Positions 15,472 to 23,723 of a stretch of 64,000 nucleotides of DNA are shown in pieces. The translations under genes were made by a program, and so were the position numbers. Source of the stretch: Streptomyces mangrovisoli (GTDB lineage: Bacteria; Actinomycetota; Actinomycetes; Streptomycetales; Streptomycetaceae); the NCBI RefSeq assembly GCF_000974985.2, contig NZ_LAVA02000046.1, positions 84,065 through 148,064 of the forward strand, given 5' to 3'. The first letter of the stretch is position 1; every line of letters begins with the position of its first letter. The notes under the pieces were generated by a model. It was not told the DNA's origin. It ran no database searches and saw only the letters and a list, made by a program, of their open reading frames with translations.

Positions 15472-18213
15472 ATGCAAAAAGTGAGAGTCAGACAGAGATC
15501 CAGGGGGCTCAGCGCCGCTCTGGTCCTGTGCACCGCGGCCGGCCTCGGGGTCGTGGCCCTGCCCCAGCCGGCCGCCGCGCTCACCGCGCCGGTCGCCTTC
15601 ACCGCCGATGATCTGCCGACCTGGCAGACCAACGGCATCGTGTGGGCCCTGGCGGAGGCGGGCGGCACCGTTTTCGCCGGTGGCACCTTCTCCCAGGTGC
15701 GGCCGCCCGAGGGAGGCAGCGGCACCGCCCAGGACGCGGTGAACTTCGTCGCGCTGAACGCGGCGACCGGCAATCCCACCTCGTGCAGCCTGTCCTTCAC
15801 CGTGGGCAGCGGCACCGCGACCGTCCGGGCACTCGCCGTGTCCCCCGACAAGAAGACGCTGTACGCCGGCGGCTACTTCGGCGCCGTGAACGGCACGCCG
15901 GTCAGCAGCCTCGCCGCCATCGACATCGCCACCTGCACGCCCAAGGCCTCCTTCCACCCCAGCGTCTCCGCCACGGTCCGCGCCCTCGCGGTCACCAACG
16001 ACACCGTCTACCTGGGCGGCGACTTCAGCTCGGTCGGCGGCAGCGCACACGCCAGGTACGCGGCGGTGGACGCCACCAGCGGCGCCGTCAAGCCGTTCCA
16101 GACGGACGTCGACGAGCCCGGCCGGGCCGTCGCCGTCACCCCGGACGGCCAGGACGTGATCATCGGCGGCGACTTCTTCACCGTCAACGGCGCGGACTCC
16201 CACGCCCTGGCCGTCGTCGACGCGACCACCGGCGCCAACGTCCGCACCTACCCGGGGTTCATCGAGACCAACTCCGTGGTCAAGGCGCTCGACACCGACG
16301 CCACCGGCTTCTACACCGGCAACGAGGGCACCGGCGGCGGGGTCTTCGACGGCCGCATCGCCCTGGACCTGTCCACGCTGAACCAGCGCTGGCGCGACAC
16401 CTGCCTGGGAGCCACCCAGGCCGTCAAGTCCTACCAGAGCGTGCTCTACAGCGCCTCGCACGCCCACGACTGCTCCAGCGTCGGAGAGTTCCCGGACGGC
16501 CGCCGGCACCACCTGCTCGCGGAGCCCACGACCGGCACCAACAAGCTGGGCTGGTTCCCGGACACCAACGACGGCCTGGGCGAGGGCATCGGCCCGCGGG
16601 CCATGGTCGTCTCCACCACGTCCGACAACAAGTACATGTGGGTCGGCGGCGAGTTCACCACCGTCAACGGCGCCGCGGCCCAGGGCCTGACCCGCTTCGC
16701 GGCCTCGCCCGACACCGGCGCGCCCACCGTGCCGTCGGTCGGCGCCGAGTCGGTCAAGCCCACCGAGGCACACGTCCGCTGGCGCGCGAGCCTGGACACC
16801 GACGACACCACACTGACGTACAAGGTCTACCGCAACGGCGGCTCCACACCCGTCTACACCGTGGACGGCGACTCCGTGGAATGGTCCCGCCCGCAGTTGT
16901 CGTTCACCGACAAGAACGTCACACCGGGCTCGACCTACAGCTACCGGGTGACCGCCACCGACGGCGCGGGCAACGCCTCCGCGCTGTCCAGCACCGCCAC
17001 GGTCACCGTGCCGACCTCCGCCGAGCCCTACGCCTCCAAGGTGCTCGGTGACGGCGCGAGCCTGTACTGGCGCTACGACGAGTCCACCACTCCGTTCGTC
17101 GGCGACACCTCGCCCAGCGACCAGAGCGGCATCCACGTCAACGCGCCCTCCCTGCGCCAGACCCCGGGCGCGGTGAACGGCCCGTCCACCGCCATCGGCT
17201 TCAACGGCAGCAACCAGTTCGTGTACAGCGACAAGCGCACCACGGTGCCGTCGGCGTACTCGATCGAGACCTGGTTCAAGACCACCACCACGCAGGGCGG
17301 CAAGCTGGTCGGCTTCGGCAACAACACCACGCAGGCCAGCAGCAATTACGACAAGCACGTCTACATGCGCAACGACGGCCGGCTGGTCTTCGGCGTGTGG
17401 ACCGGCAGCGCCCGCACCGTGACCTCCTCCGCCGCCTACAACGACGGCAACTGGCACCATGTCGTCGCCACCCAGGGATCCTCCGGGATGGCGCTGTACG
17501 TCGACGGCGCCCAGGTCGGCACCCTCGACGAGACCACCAACCAGAGCTACAGCGGTTTCTGGCACGTCGGTGGCGACAACCTCAACGGGTGGCCGAACCA
17601 GCCCACCAGCAGCTACTTCTCCGGGCAGATCGACGAGACGGCGATCTACTCCTCGGTGCTGAGCGCGGCCCAGGTGCAGAGCCACTACGCCGCGGCCACC
17701 GCCCCGGCCGACACGGTGCAGACCGTCCAGGCGAGTGACGACACGTACGTCAACGCCGGTGCCGCGAGCACCAACTACGGCACCTCCACCTCGCTCGCGG
17801 TGCGCGGGAGCACGGCCTACGAGACGTATCTGCGCTTCACCCTGCCGGCGGCGCCGGCCGGGACCGTGCTCAAGAGCGCGCGGCTCGCGGTGAAGACGAC
17901 CACGCTGAGCACGGCCGGCAGCCCGGACGACTTCGCCGTACGGCCGGTGACGGGCAGCTGGACCGAGTCGGGGACCACCTACACCTCCCGGCCCGCCCTC
18001 TCCTCCACCTCGATCGGCACCCTCAGCGGGGCGACCGACATCTCCACGGTCTACTCGGCGGCACTCGACACCACCGCACTCACACCCGCCCTCGGCGGCA
18101 GCTACGATCTCGCGCTCACCAGCACGGGATCGGACGCGCTGTGGCTGTGGTCCAGTGAGGCGTCGGCCGCGGAGGGCACTCCGCAGCTGGTGCTGACCTT
18201 CGGGGCGCCGTAA
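15472..18213 (+). CDS. Large secreted multidomain protein (propeller-like, FN3, LamG, DNRLRE)
   Basis: A 913-residue exported protein. Residues 1-38 are a Sec signal ending QPAAALTAP. Residues about 40-415 contain repeated blades with motifs such as VYLGGDFSSVGG, VIIGGDFFTVNG and MWVGGEFTTVNG, suggesting a beta-propeller. About 425-520 is a fibronectin type III-like domain (EAHVRWRASLDTDDTTLTY). About 525-740 is a LamG/concanavalin-like domain (YSIETWFKT, GNWHHVVATQGSSGMALYVDG, FSGQIDETAIY). The C-terminal 170 residues match DNRLRE domains (SDDTYVNAGAASTNYG, TYLRFTLP). No catalytic residues are recognised. A GGGGGGG ribosome site precedes the ATG. Its place inside the locus suggests it binds or organises the exported glycan at the surface; that is inference. 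Confidence 0.85.
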   Translation: MQKVRVRQRSRGLSAALVLCTAAGLGVVALPQPAAALTAPVAFTADDLPTWQTNGIVWALAEAGGTVFAGGTFSQVRPPEGGSGTAQDAVNFVALNAATGNPTSCSLSFTVGSGTATVRALAVSPDKKTLYAGGYFGAVNGTPVSSLAAIDIATCTPKASFHPSVSATVRALAVTNDTVYLGGDFSSVGGSAHARYAAVDATSGAVKPFQTDVDEPGRAVAVTPDGQDVIIGGDFFTVNGADSHALAVVDATTGANVRTYPGFIETNSVVKALDTDATGFYTGNEGTGGGVFDGRIALDLSTLNQRWRDTCLGATQAVKSYQSVLYSASHAHDCSSVGEFPDGRRHHLLAEPTTGTNKLGWFPDTNDGLGEGIGPRAMVVSTTSDNKYMWVGGEFTTVNGAAAQGLTRFAASPDTGAPTVPSVGAESVKPTEAHVRWRASLDTDDTTLTYKVYRNGGSTPVYTVDGDSVEWSRPQLSFTDKNVTPGSTYSYRVTATDGAGNASALSSTATVTVPTSAEPYASKVLGDGASLYWRYDESTTPFVGDTSPSDQSGIHVNAPSLRQTPGAVNGPSTAIGFNGSNQFVYSDKRTTVPSAYSIETWFKTTTTQGGKLVGFGNNTTQASSNYDKHVYMRNDGRLVFGVWTGSARTVTSSAAYNDGNWHHVVATQGSSGMALYVDGAQVGTLDETTNQSYSGFWHVGGDNLNGWPNQPTSSYFSGQIDETAIYSSVLSAAQVQSHYAAATAPADTVQTVQASDDTYVNAGAASTNYGTSTSLAVRGSTAYETYLRFTLPAAPAGTVLKSARLAVKTTTLSTAGSPDDFAVRPVTGSWTESGTTYTSRPALSSTSIGTLSGATDISTVYSAALDTTALTPALGGSYDLALTSTGSDALWLWSSEASAAEGTPQLVLTFGAP

Positions 18214-18224
18214 GCCGGGCGAAC

Positions 18225-18290
18225 GCGCGGGGCACCGGACTCCACCGGTGTCCCGCGCATCCGGCCGGGCCCGCACCCTCGTGCGGGCCC
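18225..18290 (+). terminator. Tandem hairpin terminators
   Basis: Two hairpins follow the stop at 18213. The first pairs GCGCGGGGCACCGG with CCGGTGTCCCGCGC (one mismatch, 6-nt loop, 18225-18258). The second is a perfect 10-bp stem, GGGCCCGCAC with GTGCGGGCCC, around CCTC (18267-18290). The doubled structure suggests strong transcript isolation of the secreted-protein gene. Confidence 0.7.
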
Positions 18291-18341
18291 GCATCCCGTA
18301 CCAGCCCACGCACCCAGGCCCCCGAGGCCTCAGGAGTCACC

Positions 18342-19034
18342 ATGCGCACTGCCCATCCCCGTGCCCTCCGCCGCGCCACGGCCGCCGGGGCACTCACCGT
18401 CCTGCTCGCGCTGGCAGGCTGCACCTCGGGCGGTGACACCAAGGCCGCCTCCTCCGCCCCGCAGCGCGTCTCCGACGACCAGGCCGCCGCCGTCCCCGAC
18501 GACGAGGCTAGCCCCGCCCCGCAGGGTTCGTCCTCGCCGTCGAAGGTCCCGGTCCTGCCCGACGCCCAGCTCACGCCGGCGACCGGCTCCTTCACCGCGA
18601 AGGAGAAGAAGTACCTGCACGGACGCGTGCCCAAGAACATGGATCCGGCCGCCGTGCTCCAAATCGGCCAGGAAAGCTGCCAGCGGATCGAGCGGACCGC
18701 CGCACACGACAAGAACGCCGCGATCGGCGCGCTGATCGCCGGGGAGATCGAGGGCGCGGACGACGCGATCATCCATCTCTGCCCCAAGCAGCGGCCGCTG
18801 CTCGACGCGGCGGCCACCGGCTTCCCGGACGGCACCCGCAAGAAGCCGAAGCCGGGCACCTACCAGGCGTTGACCGACGCCAAGGGCTGTACCTGGAAGG
18901 CTCTCGGTGCCGGCGGAAGGGTACTGGGCTCCGGCCCCGGCCCGGGCAACGGCACCAAGAAGGTGACCGCGAAGGTCCCGGCCGGGACCACGTCGTTCGT
19001 CTCCTCGGGCTGCTACGCCTGGCTTCCCGTGTAG
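18342..19034 (+). CDS. Putative secreted lipoprotein of unknown function
   Basis: A 230-residue protein with a lipoprotein signal: basic start, alanine/leucine core and lipobox LALAGC (Cys at about 27), then a Ser/Pro/Asp-rich linker to about residue 80. The mature domain contains several Cys residues (ESCQRI, IHLCPKQ, KGCTWKA, SSGCYAW) that could form two disulfides. I do not recognise the family. CAGGAG lies upstream of the ATG. Its 3' end overlaps the convergent glycosyltransferase by 22 bp (19013-19034). It may accompany glycan export at the membrane surface, judging only by location. Confidence 0.75.
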   Translation: MRTAHPRALRRATAAGALTVLLALAGCTSGGDTKAASSAPQRVSDDQAAAVPDDEASPAPQGSSSPSKVPVLPDAQLTPATGSFTAKEKKYLHGRVPKNMDPAAVLQIGQESCQRIERTAAHDKNAAIGALIAGEIEGADDAIIHLCPKQRPLLDAAATGFPDGTRKKPKPGTYQALTDAKGCTWKALGAGGRVLGSGPGPGNGTKKVTAKVPAGTTSFVSSGCYAWLPV

Positions 19035-20140
19035 ACGTCCTCGTACACACCGAGCAGGGTGCCCAGGACGGCGTCCATCGAGAAGGTCCCGGCGGTGAGT
19101 GCCCGGGCCGCGGCCGAGGCGGCCCGGCGCACGGGCGGTTCGAGCAGCCCGAGCACCGCCGGGGCGATGCCGTCCAGGCCGTCCACCACGCGCCCGGCCC
19201 CCGCGCGTTCGACGTCACGGGCCAGCCCGTTGGACTCGGTCACCACCACCGGGGTGCCCACCGCCATCGACTCCAGGACCGACATCGGGAACGGCTCGTC
19301 CACCGAGGGGAGCACGTACACATGCGCCCGGCGCAGTTCCTCCGCCATGCGCGCGCCGGTCAGCGGACCCGGGCAGCTCACCCGGTCCTGGAGCCCCAAC
19401 TCGTCGATCCTGCGCCGCACGGCGGCGAGTTCGCCCTCGTCGGGACCGGCGACGACGAACGTCGCATCCGGCCGCCGGGCCAGGATCGCGGGCGCCGCCT
19501 CCACCAGGTCGACCGGACGTTTGCGCGCCTGGAGCCGGGCCGCGTAGAGGACGCGGGGCGGTCCGTCCGGGGCCGGCCCCGCCGGCTGCGCGGGGACGCC
19601 GTTGACCAGTCGCACCGCCCGGCCGAGGTCCGCGCTCCCCACCACGGCACGCAGATCGCGCAGTTCACGTGAGGTGAGGTGCAGCACGGCGGCGGCCCGG
19701 CGCAGCACCCGCCGTACCGCGAGCACGTCGAGCAGCCGGGCCGCGGCCCGCTCGCTCGGATCGACCATGCCGTGCGTCTGGAGCACCAGCGGCCGCCCCG
19801 CGCGCAGCGCGGCGAGTGCCACCGGCAGGGTCACCAGGTCACGCGCGAGATGGACATGGACCACGTCGGCGGAGCGCACCAGACGGTGCGCCCCGGCCAG
19901 CAGGGACGGCGAGGTCAGGCCGCTGAAACCCAGCGGCAGGACGCGGCGCGCCTGGTGCAGCCGCGCCGGCACGCCCTCCACGTCGTCGGGCAGCGGATGC
20001 GGGAAGCCGGCCGCGAGCGCGGTGAGTTCGGCGTCGTGCCCGCGTTCACGCAGGCCCTGGCAGAGGTTGAGGGCGACGCGGACCGGGCCGCCGAAGGCGT
20101 GGGTGGTGCTGTGCAGGGTGACCGCGTGCAGGACTCTCAC
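19013..20140 (-). CDS. GT4-type glycosyltransferase
   Basis: A 375-residue retaining glycosyltransferase of the GT-B fold. The N-terminal domain starts MRVLHAVTLHSTTHAFGGPVR with the acceptor-side Gly-rich loop and contains DVVHVHLARDL. The C-terminal domain has RVLYAARLQARKRP, FVVAGPDEGE, YVLPSVDEPFPMSVLESMA (E-x7-E donor-binding motif) and GTPVVVTESNG. It would add a sugar to the lipid-linked repeat unit on the cytoplasmic face. Its start overlaps the end of the acetyltransferase by 4 bp (ATGA), so the two are translationally coupled. The donor sugar is not readable; GDP-linked sugars are likely given gmd/fcl. Confidence 0.85.
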   Translation of the reverse strand: MRVLHAVTLHSTTHAFGGPVRVALNLCQGLRERGHDAELTALAAGFPHPLPDDVEGVPARLHQARRVLPLGFSGLTSPSLLAGAHRLVRSADVVHVHLARDLVTLPVALAALRAGRPLVLQTHGMVDPSERAAARLLDVLAVRRVLRRAAAVLHLTSRELRDLRAVVGSADLGRAVRLVNGVPAQPAGPAPDGPPRVLYAARLQARKRPVDLVEAAPAILARRPDATFVVAGPDEGELAAVRRRIDELGLQDRVSCPGPLTGARMAEELRRAHVYVLPSVDEPFPMSVLESMAVGTPVVVTESNGLARDVERAGAGRVVDGLDGIAPAVLGLLEPPVRRAASAAARALTAGTFSMDAVLGTLLGVYEDVYTGSQA

Positions 20141-20676
20141 GCCGGCTCCCCCACGGGCCGACGCCGGTTGTCGACGGTGTGCAGCATCAGTTCCGGCAGA
20201 TCCTGGTGGACCACCGCGCCGGCGCCCACCACGGCGCAGCGGCCGACCTCGACGCCCGCGAGCACGGTGGCGCGGGCGGCGATCCAGGCACCGTCGGCCA
20301 CGGAGATGGGCGCGTTGCGGTACCTGAAGTCGGCGGCGCGGTGATCATGGCTGCCGGTGCACAGCAGGGCCTCCTGCGACAGGCACACATGGGAACCGAG
20401 GGTCACCGGTTCGAGGTTGACGATCCACACGCCCTCCCCGATCCAGGTGTGGTCCCCGACCTTCAGCTTCCACGGCCACAGCACCCTCACCCGGTGCCGG
20501 ATCAGCACCCCGGTGCCGATCTCCGCGCCGAACGCCCGCAGCAGGGCCACCCGTATCCGCGCCGGGGTGAACCACGCCATGAAGACCAGGTTCAGTACGG
20601 CGAACCACAGCGCCTGGACGAGGATGCCACGGCCCTTGTCGTATCCGGCCAGTGTGAAGGCCCGTAGATCACGCAT
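20137..20676 (-). CDS. LbH-fold acetyltransferase (colanic acid WcaF-like)
   Basis: A 179-residue left-handed beta-helix acyltransferase. It matches the WcaF/putative colanic acid acetyltransferase group: an N-terminal hydrophobic helix (ALWFAVLNLVFMAWF), then hexapeptide turns through IGTGVLIRHRVRVLWPWKL, the catalytic His in TGSHDH, and later AWIAARATVLAGVEVG and VVGAGAVVHQDLP. It should O-acetylate a sugar residue using acetyl-CoA. GGGGGAAAGG precedes the ATG. It is the first gene of a two-gene minus-strand unit with the GT4 gene. Divergent Wzy starts 127 bp away. Confidence 0.83.
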   Translation of the reverse strand: MRDLRAFTLAGYDKGRGILVQALWFAVLNLVFMAWFTPARIRVALLRAFGAEIGTGVLIRHRVRVLWPWKLKVGDHTWIGEGVWIVNLEPVTLGSHVCLSQEALLCTGSHDHRAADFRYRNAPISVADGAWIAARATVLAGVEVGRCAVVGAGAVVHQDLPELMLHTVDNRRRPVGEPA

Positions 20677-20802
20677 CGCTGCCTTTCCCCCAAAGGCGCC
20701 TCCCCTGACGCCACTTGGTCACACTCTAGTGGCCAGAGGTTCACCGAGGGCGAGCCACCGGTACACTGCGCCGGGGGATCTTGACTCGGGGGCGGGGGCG
20801 CC

Positions 20803-22317
20803 ATGACGCAGCAGACCGGACCTGTCGCGGACGCGGCCGCGCCGCCGTCGGCGGGCCCCGCCGAGCCCCGGGTGGCGCAGGCCCCGCGGTCCCTCTCCCC
20901 GCGCGCCCTGCTCTCGCGCGCGCTGTCCGTGCCGCTCGTCCTCGGCTTCGCCGTGTTCCTGCCGCTGCTGGTGCTCGTGCAGCAGGGCACCGGCCCGCAC
21001 GACTCGGCGCTGTGGCTGCAGCTCGCGCTGACGATCTACGCGGGCGTGCGGATGTCGGCGATGATCCTCACGAGCCGCCGCAAACTGCTGGCCGGTTCGT
21101 TCTGGCTGTTCGTCTACATGGCCATGGGGGTGGCCCCGCTCGTCCAGGACGTGCTCGGCCGTACGCCGACCCCGGTGGTGGGTACCCGCAGCGATCTGAC
21201 CGAGGCGGTCGCGCTGGTACTGATCGGCTGTGTGGCCTTCGACGTCGGCGCGCTGCTCGCCAGGCACCGGCCCGAGCGCCGACGCGAGGCGGCGACGCGG
21301 CCGGCGCTGGTGCACCGCCGTCGGCTGTATCTGCTGACCGTCCTCGCCTTCGCCGGGTCAGCCCTGCTCGTGGTCAAACTGGGCGGTCCCGCGGTGTTCT
21401 TCACGAGCCGTCAGGAGATCATCAGCAGTGTCGAGGAAGCGGGCCTCTCGCAGGCGGACTCGCAGGCGGGGCAGGCGATGGTGCGCGGCTTCGGCACCGT
21501 GCCCGCGCTGATCGCCTGGCTCGCCTACACACGCTGGCTGGTCACCTCCCGGCGCGCCCGGCGTTCCGTCGTGGTCATCGCCGTGTGGCTGGCGCTGGCC
21601 GCCCTCAACGCCGTGGTCAACAACCCCATCTCCAACCCGCGCTTCTGGTTCCTGACCGTCCTGTTCTCACTGCTGTTCACGCTCTTCCCGGTGAGCGCCG
21701 CGCTGTACCGGATCGCGCTCAGCCTCGGCGTGGTGGTCGCGCTGATCGTCTTCCCGTTCGCGGACCGGTTCCGCTACGACGACGCCAACTACCGTCCGCT
21801 GGAAACCACTTCGCCCTTCGAACCGCTGGTCCTCAAGGACTACGACCAGGTCGGCATGTTCGCCAACACCATCACCTATGTGGGATCGGGGCGCGGCCAC
21901 ACCTACGGCCGCCAGCTGGCCGGCGCGATGCTGTTCGCCGTCCCCCGGTCGATGTGGCCGGGCAAGCCGCTGGACACCGGCGTGGTGGTCGGCCAGTGGA
22001 TGGGTGCCACCAACACCAACCTGTCCTCGCCCGTCTGGGCCGAACTGTGGATCGACTTCGGCCCGGTGGGCATGACCGCGGGGTTCGTGGCTCTGGGATA
22101 CGCGGCCGCGCGGGTCGATCGCCGCTACGCCCGCCGCGCCGTGCGCCGGGCGCCGCCGGGCAGCCTGATCGCCGTGGTCGTACCCCTGGTGGCCGGCTAC
22201 TCCTTCATCCTGCTGCGGGGGCCCCTGCTGCAGGCGTCGGGGCGGGTGGCGATCGCGGCGTGCTGCATCGCGCTCATCACCACGTTCCGGCAGGACCGGG
22301 CGACCGGGCTGCGCTGA
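20803..22317 (+). CDS. Oligosaccharide repeat-unit polymerase (Wzy-like)
   Basis: A 504-residue polytopic membrane protein with about 10-12 hydrophobic segments. It shows the overall layout of O-antigen/oligosaccharide repeat polymerases, with a large periplasm-facing loop between about residues 320 and 400 containing RFRYDDANYRPLE and MFANTITYVGSGRGHTYG. The latter is typical of O-antigen polymerase-family proteins. Sequence identity within Wzy proteins is low, so the call rests on topology and context (flippase and Wzz-type gene adjacent). The N-terminal 35 residues are Ala/Pro-rich and cytoplasmic. The gene stands alone on the plus strand, facing the convergent flippase. Confidence 0.75.
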   Translation: MTQQTGPVADAAAPPSAGPAEPRVAQAPRSLSPRALLSRALSVPLVLGFAVFLPLLVLVQQGTGPHDSALWLQLALTIYAGVRMSAMILTSRRKLLAGSFWLFVYMAMGVAPLVQDVLGRTPTPVVGTRSDLTEAVALVLIGCVAFDVGALLARHRPERRREAATRPALVHRRRLYLLTVLAFAGSALLVVKLGGPAVFFTSRQEIISSVEEAGLSQADSQAGQAMVRGFGTVPALIAWLAYTRWLVTSRRARRSVVVIAVWLALAALNAVVNNPISNPRFWFLTVLFSLLFTLFPVSAALYRIALSLGVVVALIVFPFADRFRYDDANYRPLETTSPFEPLVLKDYDQVGMFANTITYVGSGRGHTYGRQLAGAMLFAVPRSMWPGKPLDTGVVVGQWMGATNTNLSSPVWAELWIDFGPVGMTAGFVALGYAAARVDRRYARRAVRRAPPGSLIAVVVPLVAGYSFILLRGPLLQASGRVAIAACCIALITTFRQDRATGLR

Positions 22318-22360
22318 GGCGCGAGGCGGGGGCGGCCGGGCGGCGGCACCACCCGGATCC

Positions 22361-22396
22361 CCCGGGCGCCGGTCACCGGGAGCCCAGGCGCCCGCG
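22361..22396. terminator. Hairpin between Wzy and flippase genes
   Basis: CGGGCGCC and GGCGCCCG form a perfect 8-bp stem around a 16-nt loop in the 119-bp gap between the two convergent stops. It likely serves both transcripts. Confidence 0.5.
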
Positions 22397-22436
22397 GAAG
22401 GGACCCGGCCGCCCGTGCGGGAAACTTGCGGGCGGC

Positions 22437-23723
22437 TCAGCCCGCGGGTACGACCGGGGCGGGCGCCGCCGCCGGCTCCTCCGCCGCCGGCAGCCGTACG
22501 ACACGGGTCCAGGCCGCGACCGCCTTCAGCCCCGAGCCCACGGCCAGTCCCCAGGCCGCACCCAGGGCAGACGCGGTGAGCAGGTATCCGGCGAGCATCA
22601 GGACGACCGAGAGCAGCGAGAACAGCACCTGCACCGACAAGGTGGCACGCGGACTGAGCACCCGCAGTGTCACCAGGGCACAGGTCCCCAGGCCCATCAC
22701 CGCGTACTGGGCGCCGGAAGCCGGCAGCAGCGAGGAGGCGGACTCCCAGGTGGCGCCGAGCAGTTGGTGTCCGACGGCGTCCGGAAGGCCGTACAGGACC
22801 AGTCCCCAGGCGAGGCCGACGGCACAGAGCACGAGACCGAGCCCGGCGGCGGCGCGGGTGGTGGCGCGGCGGCCGCCGAGCCCGCCGAGCAGCGGCGGGC
22901 CGAACGCGTTGACCGAGTTGAACAGGACGTTGAGCGGCCCGAACAGCGTGGTGGCGCCCCGCAGCGCGCCCACCGCGAGCGGCGCGGCGAACAGTCCGAG
23001 GCCGAGCACGGCGATCTGGCTGGAGGCGTTGCCGACGGCGAACTCGACCACGAATCGCTGCCCCAGGTGACCGCGGCGCACATAGGGGCGCACGTCGGCC
23101 CGCGCACCTCGCACATGCGGGCGCAGCAGGCGCAGGCCGAGCAGCAGCGCGGGCAGGGCGGACACGCCCCAGACGGCCACGAGCAGGCCCGGCGCCGCGT
23201 GCCGCGGCTGCACCAGCAGCGCGGGCACCACGGCGAGCAGGCGCAGCGTGTCGGCGGCCAACGCCAGGGCGGGGCGGCGCAGGGTGGAGAAGGCGTAGCG
23301 CAGCCCGTCCTGCACCAGCGCCGCGGGCAGCACCAGGCCGAGGGCGAGGAAGGCGCCGCCCGACCCGCCCCAGCTGCCCGAGACCGCGGCGGCGACCGCT
23401 CCGGCCACGGCCAGCAGGGCGCCGACCGCGGTGGAGGCCAGCGCGGTGAAGGCGATCGCCGACCTGCAGGCCGCCCCGGTCGCGGCGGGATCCGCCCGGG
23501 TCAGGACGACGGCCTGCCCGACGTAGGACATGTTGAGGCCGAGCAGCACCGTGAACGTCAGGTACACCATCGAGAACGTGGCGAAGCCGTGCGCGGTGGA
23601 GACCCGTGCGGCGATCACCAGCACCGCGATGTTGGTGAGGCTGGAAGCCGCCTGGTCCAGCACGGAGGCGAGGGCGGCCCCGGATCTGCGCGGTACGCGC
23701 GGCGGATGGCCCGGGGCGCTCAC
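22437..23723 (-). CDS. Polysaccharide flippase (Wzx/MATE-like)
   Basis: A 428-residue protein with about 12 hydrophobic helices in the MOP exporter pattern, beginning VLDQAASSLTNIAVLVIAAR and FATFSMVYLTFTVLLGLN, then FVVEFAVGNASSQIAVLGLG at the start of the second half. It would flip lipid-linked repeat units across the membrane. The start is the GTG at 23723, whose GTGA overlaps the stop of the Wzz-type gene; GGGGG lies just upstream. It is the last of three overlapping minus-strand genes (25402, 23720, 22437), so synthesis of glycosyltransferase, chain regulator and flippase is probably coupled. Confidence 0.78.
   Translation of the reverse strand: MSAPGHPPRVPRRSGAALASVLDQAASSLTNIAVLVIAARVSTAHGFATFSMVYLTFTVLLGLNMSYVGQAVVLTRADPAATGAACRSAIAFTALASTAVGALLAVAGAVAAAVSGSWGGSGGAFLALGLVLPAALVQDGLRYAFSTLRRPALALAADTLRLLAVVPALLVQPRHAAPGLLVAVWGVSALPALLLGLRLLRPHVRGARADVRPYVRRGHLGQRFVVEFAVGNASSQIAVLGLGLFAAPLAVGALRGATTLFGPLNVLFNSVNAFGPPLLGGLGGRRATTRAAAGLGLVLCAVGLAWGLVLYGLPDAVGHQLLGATWESASSLLPASGAQYAVMGLGTCALVTLRVLSPRATLSVQVLFSLLSVVLMLAGYLLTASALGAAWGLAVGSGLKAVAAWTRVVRLPAAEEPAAAPAPVVPAG

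Noticed and set aside
15286..18309. A 1,007-codon open frame opposite the secreted protein gene
   Set aside because: It is an antisense shadow caused by high G/C third positions. Its translation is Val/Gly/Arg-rich with no domains, whereas the plus strand has clear modules.
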